From Metabacillus schmidteae (lineage in GTDB: Bacteria; Bacillota; Bacilli; Bacillales; Bacillaceae), in contig NZ_CAESCH010000001.1 in NCBI RefSeq assembly GCF_903166545.1, forward strand, positions 2,980,001 through 3,044,000: a DNA stretch of 64,000 bases, read 5' to 3'. Positions 43,986 through 53,778 of the stretch are shown here, piece after piece. The translations under genes were made by a program, and so were the position numbers. Every line of letters starts with the position of its first letter. The stretch's first letter is position 1. The notes under the pieces are model-generated. The model saw only the letters and a program-made list of their open reading frames with translations. It ran no database searches and had not been told where the DNA came from.

Positions 43986-45623
43986 CTATTCTTGATAACC
44001 TGTCACTCCAGGATAGACTTGATTCCAATTTCTTGCTTTATGGATGAGATACTTAGTCCCATGCCCATTTTTATCAATTGTATCTGATACAACTGATAAC
44101 GTTGGGATTAACTCTGGAACCTCTCTTTCCCATGGTAACCCGCTTTGGTTCCATGCAAATTCATGGATACCACCGGATCCCATGCCTGGGGCTGGATATG
44201 CAAGATAATGGGTTTGCCTGCAGTATCGATAAAGCGCATGGCCATGACCAGCAGGATAACCTAATTCATGGAAAATAGAGAATACACCCCAGAGCACATC
44301 ATAACTGTTTTCTCCAAACAATAGTAAATCAGGATGATGTTTTTTCATCTCCTGCGCCCACTTAACTAAGCCCTCATAAGGTGAGTAATGTGGATCATTT
44401 GCCCAAAAGATGCTGATATCTAAAAAGATTCCATCTACACCAATGGTTTCTACTAGATAGTTAGATTTATCTATCATATGCTGTAGAAAGCCAGGGTGGC
44501 CCATATTCGCTAGCATACAATTATTTTCAGTTGATAGATCGTAATCCCAATCAACCCAGTCACATCTTTTCTCAAGGCCCCAGGAATCTCGTGTTACGGC
44601 ATCTTCTAGACCAAGTTTCCTCATCGTCTCAATGTTTGCATTATTTGCTCCTAGCATAGGTACAACCCTCACACCAAGTTCGTGTGCTCTATTCACAAAA
44701 CTCTTAAGCCCTTCTTCTCCTCCCATCCGTTTACTAGGCTCGTATTCCGGATAGTTATTATAATATCTTCCATCCCAACCAGGGAGAAAAACGAGGACTT
44801 CTTTTCCATCAATTTCATTCGTAATCCATTCCAACCGCTTCTCCATATCGGAAAAAGTATTGAACACATGTCCTGTCCAGTGTTCACCATGAAGAATGGT
44901 TACCAGTTTAATATCTTTTAACCACTCGGGCGTATCCTTTCTCTGGTGAAAAGGCACTAAACCAAAGTTTTGTTCCAAGTCATTGCATCTCTCTAGAATG
45001 ATCTCATTCTCATTCTGTGTGAAGCCTATATGCCATGGTGGCATGACAATCTCATTGGAACGAAAACGTTTGTCTTCCTCATGCGACAAGTCTAGTATTT
45101 GTGTTTGAAGATATGGATCATAATGGCTAGCAAAGCCTTTTAATCTAAGTTTGTCATCTTTTGATAATGCAAACCATTTATTGTTCGCTTGATCTTCGAC
45201 AAATACAAGCGGCATCTTCATCGAAGTTGGATAATGTTTTGCTTTTATATCTCGTTTGTAGCTATTTCGTTCAATCACTTCTTTTTTATTTTGATCAAAT
45301 TGAATAGACTGTAAATTAATACCTAGTACCTGCACTAGCATTGATTTACAACGTTCCGTTGAATGCGAACCCTTCGCATGAACAACATACCTTCCATCTT
45401 TTTCAACCGTTATTTCTACTTCTATTTTACCGTCTGCTTTTTCTTGATTTCCAGCCCAAGACAGGCCATCTGCCTTTAGAGATACGAGGTTCGCTTCTTT
45501 ACTCACGGTTACTTTATCAGGGTCTGGTGCATAGACATTATTTTCAGTAAATAACCTGACAGCAAATTGTAGTTGCTTTAATTGAATAAGCGTATCTCCA
45601 AAATCATAACCAATTGTGTACAT
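43986..45623 (-). CDS. Putative glycoside hydrolase (TIM barrel, unassigned family)
   Basis: 545 residues. An N-terminal beta-rich domain (about 1-215) precedes a TIM barrel. Acidic residues at strand ends are visible: VLVFLPGWDGRYY (about 280-292), ETIGVDGIFLDISIFWAND (about 395-412) and PDLLLFGENSYDVL (about 430-443); the DGIFLDIS Asp and FGENS Glu are candidate catalytic acids. There is no signal peptide, so it acts on imported oligosaccharides. I do not recognise its CAZy family; GH36-like and DUF6259-like enzymes have related layouts. It is in the same operon direction as GH127. Confidence 0.65.
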   Translation of the reverse strand: MYTIGYDFGDTLIQLKQLQFAVRLFTENNVYAPDPDKVTVSKEANLVSLKADGLSWAGNQEKADGKIEVEITVEKDGRYVVHAKGSHSTERCKSMLVQVLGINLQSIQFDQNKKEVIERNSYKRDIKAKHYPTSMKMPLVFVEDQANNKWFALSKDDKLRLKGFASHYDPYLQTQILDLSHEEDKRFRSNEIVMPPWHIGFTQNENEIILERCNDLEQNFGLVPFHQRKDTPEWLKDIKLVTILHGEHWTGHVFNTFSDMEKRLEWITNEIDGKEVLVFLPGWDGRYYNNYPEYEPSKRMGGEEGLKSFVNRAHELGVRVVPMLGANNANIETMRKLGLEDAVTRDSWGLEKRCDWVDWDYDLSTENNCMLANMGHPGFLQHMIDKSNYLVETIGVDGIFLDISIFWANDPHYSPYEGLVKWAQEMKKHHPDLLLFGENSYDVLWGVFSIFHELGYPAGHGHALYRYCRQTHYLAYPAPGMGSGGIHEFAWNQSGLPWEREVPELIPTLSVVSDTIDKNGHGTKYLIHKARNWNQVYPGVTGYQE

Positions 45624-45754
45624 AGAAAGCCTCCGATCTTCCTTGAAAAATTTAAAGGTATTAATTCATAACCATCGAATAGTTAATAAAAACTAGATTG
45701 AGAGTATATATCTCTTTTAAAAAATAAATCCTTACATATAAAGGTGGGAAAAGG

Positions 45755-46651
45755 ATGACAATGTTTTTAAAGACTTCAATTCACACCCCGATTGAGTTTA
45801 TCTCAGGTGGGTATTTTATGTCCGAAACACCTTGGATTCACTCAAAACGTAATATTGATAGCTTTGAAATCATTATTGGCGTCAACAAAACTCTATATAT
45901 GGAGCAAGGTGAGCATAAATATGAAGTCAATCCAGGTGATGTTTTACTCATTCTTCCTCATCAACCACATGGAGGTTTTGCCACGTGTGAGGAAAAGGTA
46001 TCCTTTTACTGGTTCCATTTTTTATGTTCAGATAACTTCACACTAATTGATGAAGCAACAATGAATGAAGAGATTGCAAAATTACGCAGAAATCCTAATT
46101 ATTACAAATCTAATACATATATCTACATTCCTATGTTCTTTACACCAGCAAGTATTGACCGGATTAATATCATGTTTAGACAATTATTACATGTCTATCG
46201 ATCAAACTATTATACGTATCATAGTGGGCACTATTTAGTCACCTCACTACTCATTGAAGTAACAGAGCAAATCATTTCAAATTTTAACTTCAATTCTTCT
46301 TCCGTTATAGCTGATACTAATTTAAATAAAATTATGGAGTGGACAAGAATCCATGCTTTAGAGAACATTACTGTTACCGAAATAGCTGATAAATTCAATT
46401 ATAATCGCGAATATTTATCTCGTTATTTCAAGAAAGGTACAGGTATGACATTAATTGAATATATTAACCTACTAAAGATCTCAAAAGCCAAGGATTATCT
46501 TTCTAGTACGAATGACTCTATAAAGGAAATCGCATATAATGTTGGTGTCCAAGATGAAAAGTATTTTATGAAATTATTCAAAAAATACGAGAAAATGACA
46601 CCAACAGAATATCGCGAATCCTATTTTCGGACGAAAATGAATAAACAATAA
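45755..46651 (+). CDS. AraC-family transcriptional regulator
   Basis: 298 residues. A cupin sensor (about 1-160: VNPGDVLLILPHQPHGGF and WFHFLCSDNF) is followed by a double helix-turn-helix of AraC type at about 195-290 (ENITVTEIADKFNYNREYLSRYFKKGTG, then SIKEIAYNVGVQDEKYFMKLFKKYEK). GGTGG precedes the ATG. It diverges from the glycosidase operon and is convergent with the permease gene, ending 4 bp from it. Activation of the surrounding uptake and hydrolase genes in response to an oligosaccharide is likely. Confidence 0.88.
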   Translation: MTMFLKTSIHTPIEFISGGYFMSETPWIHSKRNIDSFEIIIGVNKTLYMEQGEHKYEVNPGDVLLILPHQPHGGFATCEEKVSFYWFHFLCSDNFTLIDEATMNEEIAKLRRNPNYYKSNTYIYIPMFFTPASIDRINIMFRQLLHVYRSNYYTYHSGHYLVTSLLIEVTEQIISNFNFNSSSVIADTNLNKIMEWTRIHALENITVTEIADKFNYNREYLSRYFKKGTGMTLIEYINLLKISKAKDYLSSTNDSIKEIAYNVGVQDEKYFMKLFKKYEKMTPTEYRESYFRTKMNKQ

Positions 46652-46655
46652 TTTA

Positions 46656-47564
46656 TTACTCACCTTTTATGCCCGATAGAGTAACACCTTTAATAAACGC
46701 ATCCTGAGCAAGCAAGAAAACAAGGATCACAGGTAATACGCTAATTACCGTACCAGCCATTAGTACTGGCCAGTCTGTTGCATACATTCCTTGCATGGAT
46801 GCTAATCCTAAAGGAAGTGTCATTTTACTTTGGGTATTAATATAAACGAGTGGACTAAAGAAATCATTCCAAGCGCCCATAAATACAAAGATTCCTAGGG
46901 TTGCCATTGCTGGCTTTGTTAACGGAACAAATATACGCCAATAAATACCGAATGGAGTACAACCATCAATTCTGGCTGCTTCTTCTAATGACTTTGGAAT
47001 AGATAAGAAGAACTGTCTCATTAAAAACGTTCCAAATGCACTAACCAATCCTGGTAAAATTAAGGCTGCATGTGTATCAACTAATCCATAAAAACGCATA
47101 ATGACAAAGTTAGGAATCATTGTTACTTGTGTTGGAATCATTAAGGTTGCAATATACAAGCCAAATAATAAATCACGACCTTTAAAATTTAATCTTGCAA
47201 AAACAAAGCCTGCCATAGAGCTAGTTAACAATTGTGAAATAACGATTACACCAGTTACTTTTAAGCTATTTAGAAAATAAGTCATAAATGGAAAACGATC
47301 AGATATTCTTAAGTAATTGTCCCATCTGATTTCTTCTCCAAACAAGGTAGGTGGAAAGACAAATACTTCGCTCAAATCTTTTAATGAAGTACTAACCATC
47401 CAAACAAACGGGAATAACATCATAATCGCACCTAGCCCCAGAAATAGATGGGCCAATAAGTTTCGGTAATTAAATACCTTTCTCCTTTTTAAGTTTAGTC
47501 TTTTATTGGGACTAATTTTCACAGGTGAAACACTCAATGAATCCTGTGGTGTTGATTTACTCAT
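46656..47564 (-). CDS. Carbohydrate ABC transporter permease (MalG/AraQ type)
   Basis: 302 residues, with a basic N-terminal tail, six TMs and the EAA loop RQFFLSIPKSLEEAARIDGCTPFGIYWRIFVPLTKPA (about 175-210). The C-terminus ends in the family's KGVTLSGIKG. It is the second permease of a binding-protein-dependent sugar importer and needs an MsmX-type ATPase encoded elsewhere, since none is present here. Confidence 0.92.
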   Translation of the reverse strand: MSKSTPQDSLSVSPVKISPNKRLNLKRRKVFNYRNLLAHLFLGLGAIMMLFPFVWMVSTSLKDLSEVFVFPPTLFGEEIRWDNYLRISDRFPFMTYFLNSLKVTGVIVISQLLTSSMAGFVFARLNFKGRDLLFGLYIATLMIPTQVTMIPNFVIMRFYGLVDTHAALILPGLVSAFGTFLMRQFFLSIPKSLEEAARIDGCTPFGIYWRIFVPLTKPAMATLGIFVFMGAWNDFFSPLVYINTQSKMTLPLGLASMQGMYATDWPVLMAGTVISVLPVILVFLLAQDAFIKGVTLSGIKGE

Positions 47565-47580
47565 TCATATCCCCCCTTTT

Positions 47581-48465
47581 TTATACCTCTCTTCTCTTTT
47601 GCAATGTAAACTGTATTAATGTGAAGGCAAGAACTAAAAAGAATAAAATATAAGCCATCGCGCTAGCATAGCCCATTTGAAAATACTCAAAACCGTTTTG
47701 ATATAAATAATGGACAAGAACAGATGTAGATCGTGCTGGGCCTCCTTGTGTTAATAAGAAAACCGCATCAAATACTTGGAATGACCCTATGATTGCCATA
47801 ACTGTAACGAAAAATGTTGTTGGTCTTAATAACGGGACAGTGATGTGAATAAACTTTTTAAACCATGTTGCCCCATCAATTTCAGCTGCTTCATAATAGG
47901 ATTCCGATATTCCTTGAATACCCGCTAAGAAAATTAACATATTAAAGCCTAAGCCCTTCCAAATACTCGTAATCATTACTGCTGGCATCGCCCATTTTGT
48001 ATCACTTAACCAGCTAGGACCATCAATTCCAAAAAGACTTAAAATGAAATTTAGCAAACCATATTCAGGGTTATAAATCCACTGCCAAATGACAGCCACA
48101 GCAACCATAGAAGAAATAACTGGTAAAAAGTAAGCAGCTCGATAAAACTTAATAAATCTTATCTTCTGATTCAGGGCAACAGCTAGAAAGAGAGAGATAA
48201 TAATCCCAATTGGAACTGTCACCGCTGTAAAATATAATGTATTCCACAACACTTTTATAAAGGTTTCGTCCTTAAAAAGTTTGAAATAATTTTCGAAACC
48301 AACCCATTTTATAGGAGTTAGTAAATCCCAACTTGTAAAACTAAGAAGAAATGATGCAACTACAGGGAAAAGAACAAAAATAAAGAATCCAAGAATACTT
48401 GGTAGCAGCAAGATAAACGCCCATGGACCATCCTTATGTAATAGTGTTTTAAGCTTTTGCTTCAA
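47581..48465 (-). CDS. Sugar ABC transporter permease (MalF/AraP type)
   Basis: 294 residues, six TMs (first at GPWAFILLLPSILGFFIFVLF, about 13-33), EAA loop ISESYYEAAEIDGATWFKKFIHITVPLLRPT (about 188-215). It is the partner of the next permease gene 16 bp downstream and of the substrate-binding lipoprotein upstream. The length and loop are canonical for the CUT1 family. Confidence 0.92.
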   Translation of the reverse strand: MKQKLKTLLHKDGPWAFILLLPSILGFFIFVLFPVVASFLLSFTSWDLLTPIKWVGFENYFKLFKDETFIKVLWNTLYFTAVTVPIGIIISLFLAVALNQKIRFIKFYRAAYFLPVISSMVAVAVIWQWIYNPEYGLLNFILSLFGIDGPSWLSDTKWAMPAVMITSIWKGLGFNMLIFLAGIQGISESYYEAAEIDGATWFKKFIHITVPLLRPTTFFVTVMAIIGSFQVFDAVFLLTQGGPARSTSVLVHYLYQNGFEYFQMGYASAMAYILFFLVLAFTLIQFTLQKRREV

Positions 48466-48563
48466 ATTTATCCCCCCTTAATCTATAGAAGAAGTATGCA
48501 GGTATAATCTGAGTTTAATCTATTAAATCATCATCATACACCTGCATAATCTGAACATTCAGT

Positions 48564-49871
48564 CTATTTAGCGAACTCTTCGTTCACTCTTCTCTCGATG
48601 TTCGCTAAGATATCCTCCGACGGCTGTCCATCATACCAGAATTTATCCAACTCTTCGATCATGATATCGTCAATCTGATTCAACTTGTTGATTGCAAATG
48701 GATCAACGGCTGCATTTTGGAAATAAGGGACTAACTCTTTAAATTCTTTAGGGTGTACGTCTGCATTAAACCATTTTTCAATTCCTTCTTCTGTATAAAG
48801 AGAAGTTCTATTAGGCATCCATAGACCTGAACTAATTAAGTCAGTTTGATACTCTTCTGAGGATAGAAACTTAATAAACTCCCATGCTTCTTCAGGATGT
48901 TTTGTATTGGCCGATGCAGAGTGAAGGTGTGCCTGGCCAGTGGTACTAGCTACATCAAACTTAGGTAATGCAGCAACGCCAACAGGGAAGTCCATTTGTG
49001 CAAGTTGTTGTAGTGCCCATGAACCTTCAATCAGCATTCCAATTTTACCTGTTTGAAGCATTTGTGAAGCACTCATACCAGACTCCTCTAACAATTTTGC
49101 TTCTGGACTATAACCATTTTGTTTAACAGTTAAGATTGCTTCTAACACTTCTTTTGTTTGTGGTGAATTTATTATTGTTGCAGTGAAATCATCATTAAAA
49201 ACAGATCCTTCATTTTCAAGGATTCCTGCTATTGTATTTGCAAATGTTTCAAAGCCATAAGTTCCAAATTGTGTTACCTTATCTCCATCTTTAACAGTTA
49301 ATTGTGCAGCAGCTTTTGTAAACTCATCCCATGTCCATGCCTCATCAGGGTTACTTGGTGGGTAAGAAATACCTGCTTGATCAAATAAATCCTTGTTGTA
49401 ATACAAGACAGGAGATACTGTACAGCTACTCACTCCATAAATGCTTCCATCAATTGACATTATTCCACCAGATGAGGGGATAAAATCGTCTATGTCTAAC
49501 TCATTTTCAAAGTACTGAGTTAAATCAAGTAAAACACCGCGTTCCTGGAAAGAACGGTAGTCACTAGCTCCTAAGAAGAATACATCGGGAGCTGCGTCAC
49601 CAGCCATCATCGTTAGTAATTTAGATGCGTATTGATCACCTGGTACTGGTGTATACTCAACTTTAATATTTGGATGAGCCTCTTCAAATTTTGCAATCCC
49701 TTTTTTTACACTTTCAGTTTCCAGTGGACTTGCTTCCCATCCCATAAACTTTAGAGTTACTACTCCATCCTTACTTCCTCCACCAGATGAACTCTCTTTT
49801 GACTGACACCCTGCTAGAATTAAAGAAAACACCATGGCCATCACAAAAAGCAATTTTATCCACTTCCTCAT
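48564..49871 (-). CDS. Sugar-binding lipoprotein of ABC importer
   Basis: 435 residues. The signal peptide ends in a lipobox (FSLILAGC, Cys about 22), then a family 1 solute-binding fold: KKGIAKFEEAHPNIKVEYTPV, YASKLLTMMAGDAAPDVFFLGASD, GEAWTWDEFTKAAAQL-like region and KLIGM..EGSWALQQL near 275. It is displayed on the outer face of the membrane and delivers an oligosaccharide to the two permeases. A cre-like site lies 130 bp upstream and a -10-like TATAAT 40 bp upstream. Substrate inferred as an arabino-oligosaccharide from the GH127 neighbour. Confidence 0.92.
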   Translation of the reverse strand: MRKWIKLLFVMAMVFSLILAGCQSKESSSGGGSKDGVVTLKFMGWEASPLETESVKKGIAKFEEAHPNIKVEYTPVPGDQYASKLLTMMAGDAAPDVFFLGASDYRSFQERGVLLDLTQYFENELDIDDFIPSSGGIMSIDGSIYGVSSCTVSPVLYYNKDLFDQAGISYPPSNPDEAWTWDEFTKAAAQLTVKDGDKVTQFGTYGFETFANTIAGILENEGSVFNDDFTATIINSPQTKEVLEAILTVKQNGYSPEAKLLEESGMSASQMLQTGKIGMLIEGSWALQQLAQMDFPVGVAALPKFDVASTTGQAHLHSASANTKHPEEAWEFIKFLSSEEYQTDLISSGLWMPNRTSLYTEEGIEKWFNADVHPKEFKELVPYFQNAAVDPFAINKLNQIDDIMIEELDKFWYDGQPSEDILANIERRVNEEFAK

Positions 49872-49998
49872 CTTACATACCTCCCCTTTTATTAATTGTT
49901 GAAAATTTTTATTATAACTTTCAACGAACCATTGCGATTCGTGAAGGTTCTACCATTGTCCTTAAAACTAGTCTCTAAATTAAATCCGTTACCTAATT

Positions 49999-50012
49999 TG
50001 TAAGCGCTTTAT
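49999..50012. promoter_or_regulatory. cre-like site upstream of the sugar importer
   Basis: TGTAAGCGCTTTAT fits the cre consensus at 12 of 14 positions (the last two differ from CA). It lies 130 bp before the binding-protein start. Confidence 0.5.
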
Positions 50013-50170
50013 TTCGATAGTTTTATATTATCACCTCGACCTTAACTTGTAAGTGGACTTAAAATAACAATAGGTGTACAAAAATGACTTTTGTTAGCTT
50101 TAAGATAAATTACTTTAATAAAATATTAATCTTCGTTAAGTTCCCTTTCATGTTTTCCTAAAGATAAATA

Positions 50171-50220
50171 AAGGGACGATTCTCTGGCAACAAACGTTGT
50201 ATTCAGAGAACAGTCCCCTT
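50171..50220. terminator. Hairpin after the HXXEE remnant
   Basis: AAGGGAC...TTCTCTG and CAGAGAA...GTCCCCTT pair around the loop GCAACAAACGTTGTATT. It stands between the HXXEE gene and the sugar importer and may terminate the HXXEE transcript (minus strand). Confidence 0.5.
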
Positions 50221-50316
50221 GAAAATATATTAAGCTACTAACTCAGGTATCTGATTTATACAATTGATAATTAAAATTTACTGTTTGCTACATGTCTTAA
50301 TTAATGCTCCTTTAAC

Positions 50317-50840
50317 TCAAAATAAAGATAATATGCGTTTTGAAATAAAAAGTGCAATGAGTGCAAGCGGTGCTTGTAATACAAATTCTATTAGAAAATA
50401 GCTAAGAAGTCTTTTTTTAGTCATTAATCTTTCAGTAATAAGAACTTTGGCTGTAAAAAAAGAATAAGGATACAAAATAAAGATGGATGTAATAATGCCT
50501 GGAACGTATTCTTTGAAGAAAATAAATTGTAAGAAATGACCAATACCATTTGCCAAAAGAATTCCAGGTACTAAAAATGCAAGGTAAGTAGTTGGATTCA
50601 TGCCCATAAACCTTTTAACAAAAAATGCTTTATAACATCCTATTGAAGCAAAAATCCATAGTAGAATAAATGCAAATGAAAACTCCAAAATTGTTATACT
50701 AAAAGATAGTATGTTTGATTTTTCTTCAATAAATTTTTCTACTGTTATGATTTCTTCAAGATCATGAATGAAATATAGGAGTGGAAAAAGTAATAATATT
50801 TTTTAAACTTTGATCCATCTTCTTCGTTAAAGTTTCCCAT
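50317..50840 (-). pseudogene. HXXEE-domain membrane protein with one frameshift
   Basis: ATG 50840 follows AGAGGAGGAAAAC. The frame MGNFNEEDGSKFKK leaves phase at an A6 run (about 50800). The other frame gives ILLLFPLLYFIHDLEEIITVEKFIEE, which contains the HXXEE motif (HDLEE), followed by three or four TM segments to 50317. Corrected, the protein is about 173 residues, normal for the family. A single indel in a homopolymer could be phase variation, a true mutation or a sequence error. Confidence 0.7.
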
Positions 50841-51103
50841 GTTTTCCTCCTCTTTGATTAGGTTTATTATTCGACATGGAGGAAACCCTTTTAAATTCGT
50901 ATCTTTTTCTGATTTTTACTTTAACATCAAAAGGCAAATCTCCTTCTCGAAGATTAGCCTTGTTTACTTGAATAAGGAGTATGTTGTACAACTCTACCTT
51001 AATGCTTCTATGAAAGTAGGCAATTGAAGTTTTAATCCTCAAAGATCTGTGGGACATAGCGAAAATTTTCCCGGGTATTCCCACCCAATTCTTAATAACA
51101 TTT

Positions 51104-51442
51104 TTAATACTCAGAGTATTTTGTCTTACTCCCATACGCTTTCTCTACTGGATATTTCTCATTATTCTTTTGGATTTTTTGTTCGATAGCTTCCACAAGA
51201 TCGATTCCTGTTTCATTTGCAAATAATAAAGAATAAATGACAATATCAGCTAGTTCATCCTTTATATTTTCTGCGTTTTTTTCAACAGCTTCTTCACTTG
51301 TTTTCCATTGGAAATTCTCAAGTAATTCACTTGCTTCCAATGAGATTGATAACGCCAAATCTTTAGGATTATGAAACTGTTGCCAATCACGCTCATCTCT
51401 AAAAGCTACTACCATATCTGTTAATCGTTTGAGTTCACTCAT
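51104..51442 (-). CDS. MazG-like nucleotide pyrophosphohydrolase (dCTPase-like)
   Basis: 112 residues. RDERDWQQFHNPKDLALSISLEASELLENFQW carries the NPKDLA...EASEL motif of the MazG/dCTP pyrophosphatase group, and NIKDELADIVIYSLLFANE the second metal-binding pair. It would hydrolyse (d)NTP to (d)NMP and PPi. It starts 4 bp after the DUF2075 gene stop and shares its transcript. This pairing of GIY-YIG/DUF2075 with MazG looks fixed. Confidence 0.85.
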   Translation of the reverse strand: MSELKRLTDMVVAFRDERDWQQFHNPKDLALSISLEASELLENFQWKTSEEAVEKNAENIKDELADIVIYSLLFANETGIDLVEAIEQKIQKNNEKYPVEKAYGSKTKYSEY

Positions 51443-51446
51443 ATTT

Positions 51447-53090
51447 TCACCTTCCTTCTTTTTGAAAATTTAGAAGTTGGTTTCGTAATGCTTCATCACT
51501 AGCATATAAATATAGCCCTTTTATGCCTCGCTTCATTAGAATATTGACTGAATTTAAGATAATTCGTTCTTTTGCTGCATCTACATTATAGATACCTTCT
51601 GTTCCTGTAAAAGCTCCAATATCTTTATATGCATCTATATTAACGACCAATTGACCTTTATCTTCATCGTAAGTTATTGAAGGACCTAATATTACTCCAA
51701 CATAATTTAAGTCAAACCCTTGAATCGTATAAATTGAACCTGCTTCTTCTACAGTGGATTCTCTTTCTGCCCATGTGTATTTACTATCTGTTATATTCCA
51801 TGGAATTTGGTAACTGCCACTATCTTCCTTAATATAATAAATGTCTCCATCTTTCTTGTGTATATAATCGAACGTAGATACAACACGACTCAAACCAAAG
51901 CGTGAATTCTTCTTTTTAATCTCTTCATGCATTTCTTTTAGAGATCCATATACTTTAAATTCATAATTTTCGTCAACAGGAAGTGGTAATAGTCGTTTTT
52001 GTTTGAATTCATTTATCCATTCAATAACTTGATCATTTGCTTGCATACGGAATTGATTTGATAACTCATAAAATTCAGCATGTCCACTTTTTGAAATCAA
52101 ATTTTCTAGTGTAATCTCCTGCCACAAACTTTTTAACTTTAATACCTGATCCGCGTCATATACCATTACAACTACTTTTGCTAGCTTTAGTAATTCTTCT
52201 AACTGATTTTGATCATGAAAATTATTGTATGTATCGGATCGTGTTAAGAGTAGGTGTGCTTCATCAACTAATATGATATCTGCTTTCCTATCTTTTTTCT
52301 TTAGTTGATTAATCAACGGTGTAGGCTTAACAAAATTTTTTGCTTTTAAATACTTTAATTGAGACGCAATACCTTTATATGTTTTTATCATCTCTTCGTG
52401 GTTTACTACTAAATAATTTTCAGTATTATGAAACGGTGAAGATGCCTCTTTCGTGTATTCCTGTATTGTATTAAATATAGAACTTAATACTACACTTTTT
52501 CCAACGCCTGCTTCTCCCCTTACAACAAACAAGCTACCATATTCACTTCGCTCGGATTGAACCTGTTTCTCACAAAATTGTATAACCTTCTCTTTTAAAT
52601 CTAATTGTTCTAATGATAACTCTTTAAAAGGTGACAATTTAAAGATATCTTTATTTTCAATTACATGTTGTTCATGTGTAACGACACCTTTTGTAACAAG
52701 TTCCTTCCAAATATCCTTAAAAATCATTTGTTCAAAATAGGGTTTATTATGATAATTATGAGAAAATTCATTCGTCGTTTTACTTTTATTTTGAAGCTTG
52801 TACCGTTCATCACCTAAAAAGTAATTGATTAGCTTTGTTTCTAAATGAAATGTCGCAGAACGATTAAATTTATCATGTTTAATTAGATGCATTTGATTCA
52901 GTTTTTGCCGCTCAGATATCTTCAAGTGAGCACGCATACGTTTCTTAAAATAGACTGTTTCACCGATATATGCTTCTTTAGCATTATTCAATAAATAAAT
53001 GACTGGATAATTTAGATATGATTCCCTGTTATTAAGTTGATTTATGCTATCTTCTCTAAATTGCCATGAAACAATTTCTACTTCTGACAT
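51447..53090 (-). CDS. GIY-YIG nuclease fused to DUF2075 helicase/ATPase
   Basis: 547 residues from ATG 53090 (AAGGTGG upstream; a GTG three codons earlier overlaps that site). The N-terminal GIY-YIG-like domain reads NYPVIYLLNNAKEAYIGETVYFKKRMRAHLK (about 22-53). The DUF2075 motor has Walker A FVVRGEAGVGKSVVLSS (about 186-202) and Walker B ADIILVDEAHLLLTRSD (about 270-286), and ends with AGSIYTIQGFDLNYVGVILGP, an SF1-like motif. It resembles the Schlafen-related NTPase group and B. subtilis YeeC. A nucleic-acid defence or repair role is likely. Confidence 0.85.
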   Translation of the reverse strand: MSEVEIVSWQFREDSINQLNNRESYLNYPVIYLLNNAKEAYIGETVYFKKRMRAHLKISERQKLNQMHLIKHDKFNRSATFHLETKLINYFLGDERYKLQNKSKTTNEFSHNYHNKPYFEQMIFKDIWKELVTKGVVTHEQHVIENKDIFKLSPFKELSLEQLDLKEKVIQFCEKQVQSERSEYGSLFVVRGEAGVGKSVVLSSIFNTIQEYTKEASSPFHNTENYLVVNHEEMIKTYKGIASQLKYLKAKNFVKPTPLINQLKKKDRKADIILVDEAHLLLTRSDTYNNFHDQNQLEELLKLAKVVVMVYDADQVLKLKSLWQEITLENLISKSGHAEFYELSNQFRMQANDQVIEWINEFKQKRLLPLPVDENYEFKVYGSLKEMHEEIKKKNSRFGLSRVVSTFDYIHKKDGDIYYIKEDSGSYQIPWNITDSKYTWAERESTVEEAGSIYTIQGFDLNYVGVILGPSITYDEDKGQLVVNIDAYKDIGAFTGTEGIYNVDAAKERIILNSVNILMKRGIKGLYLYASDEALRNQLLNFQKEGR

Positions 53091-53674
53091 ATATACCACC
53101 TTGATATTTTTTCTAAAATAACATTTCTAAACGCAATGAAAAGATTGCCAAAAGTGGCAAGGCATTGTTAATTATATCACTTTTAGACTAGTAACACTCT
53201 TTCTGATCACCAATTATATACCTTTTATACCAATTAATAGTGGAATATATTGGAACTACTTAGATTAAATAACTCCTTTTTTGATACTACTGTGTTTAAT
53301 CCTAGAATTCACTATGTAAACCTCAAAGGAATGGTCGAAACCGATGATACAAATTCCTACTCGATTGTTCGCGTATTCAAGGATTCATTGTAAGTTGATG
53401 GTTATGGACGTGAAACAAAACGTTTTTAAAAATACAATATTAGGAAGTTAGCACGGGGTCGGCTTTTTCGCTTCCTCTTAGGAAGTAAAGACCCACCCCT
53501 CTATCTCTGCAGCATATTAACACCAGCATGAATAAGAGCTTACCGAAGCAATTCCACACCTGACTTCATATCGAATGAAGTTAATATACAGATCGTTGAT
53601 GCCTGTTAATTTTCTATCATTGATGTGATACTTTATAACTTAGGATGAAAAGTTGCTATACTATTTACAAGTAT

Positions 53675-53778
53675 TAAACATTTCCTTTCTCTTTTTCCTT
53701 TGATGTTTCATCACCTGTTACTTCATCGACAATTTCTTTCGTTGATGAGCGAAATTCTCTTAATGTTTTGATTCTGTC
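53675..53778 (-). pseudogene. tatA 3'-end remnant
   Basis: The frame ends DRIKTLREFRSSTKEIVDEV and TGDETSKEKEKGNV at TAA 53675. The KTLREFRSSTKEIVDEVTGDE block is the helical tail of Bacillus TatA, the twin-arginine translocase pore subunit. The TM helix and the hinge are absent or out of frame. A short remnant without a start. Confidence 0.55.

Noticed and set aside
50827..51135. 102-codon minus-strand frame between the HXXEE and MazG genes
   Set aside because: It overlaps both neighbours in other frames and I recognise no domain; a remnant of an unrelated gene is possible but not supported.
53281..53395. Plus-strand coding-like stretch (VNLKGMVETDDTNSYSIVRV)
   Set aside because: It has no start and no match that I can name. 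It may be a gene tail but is too short to call.
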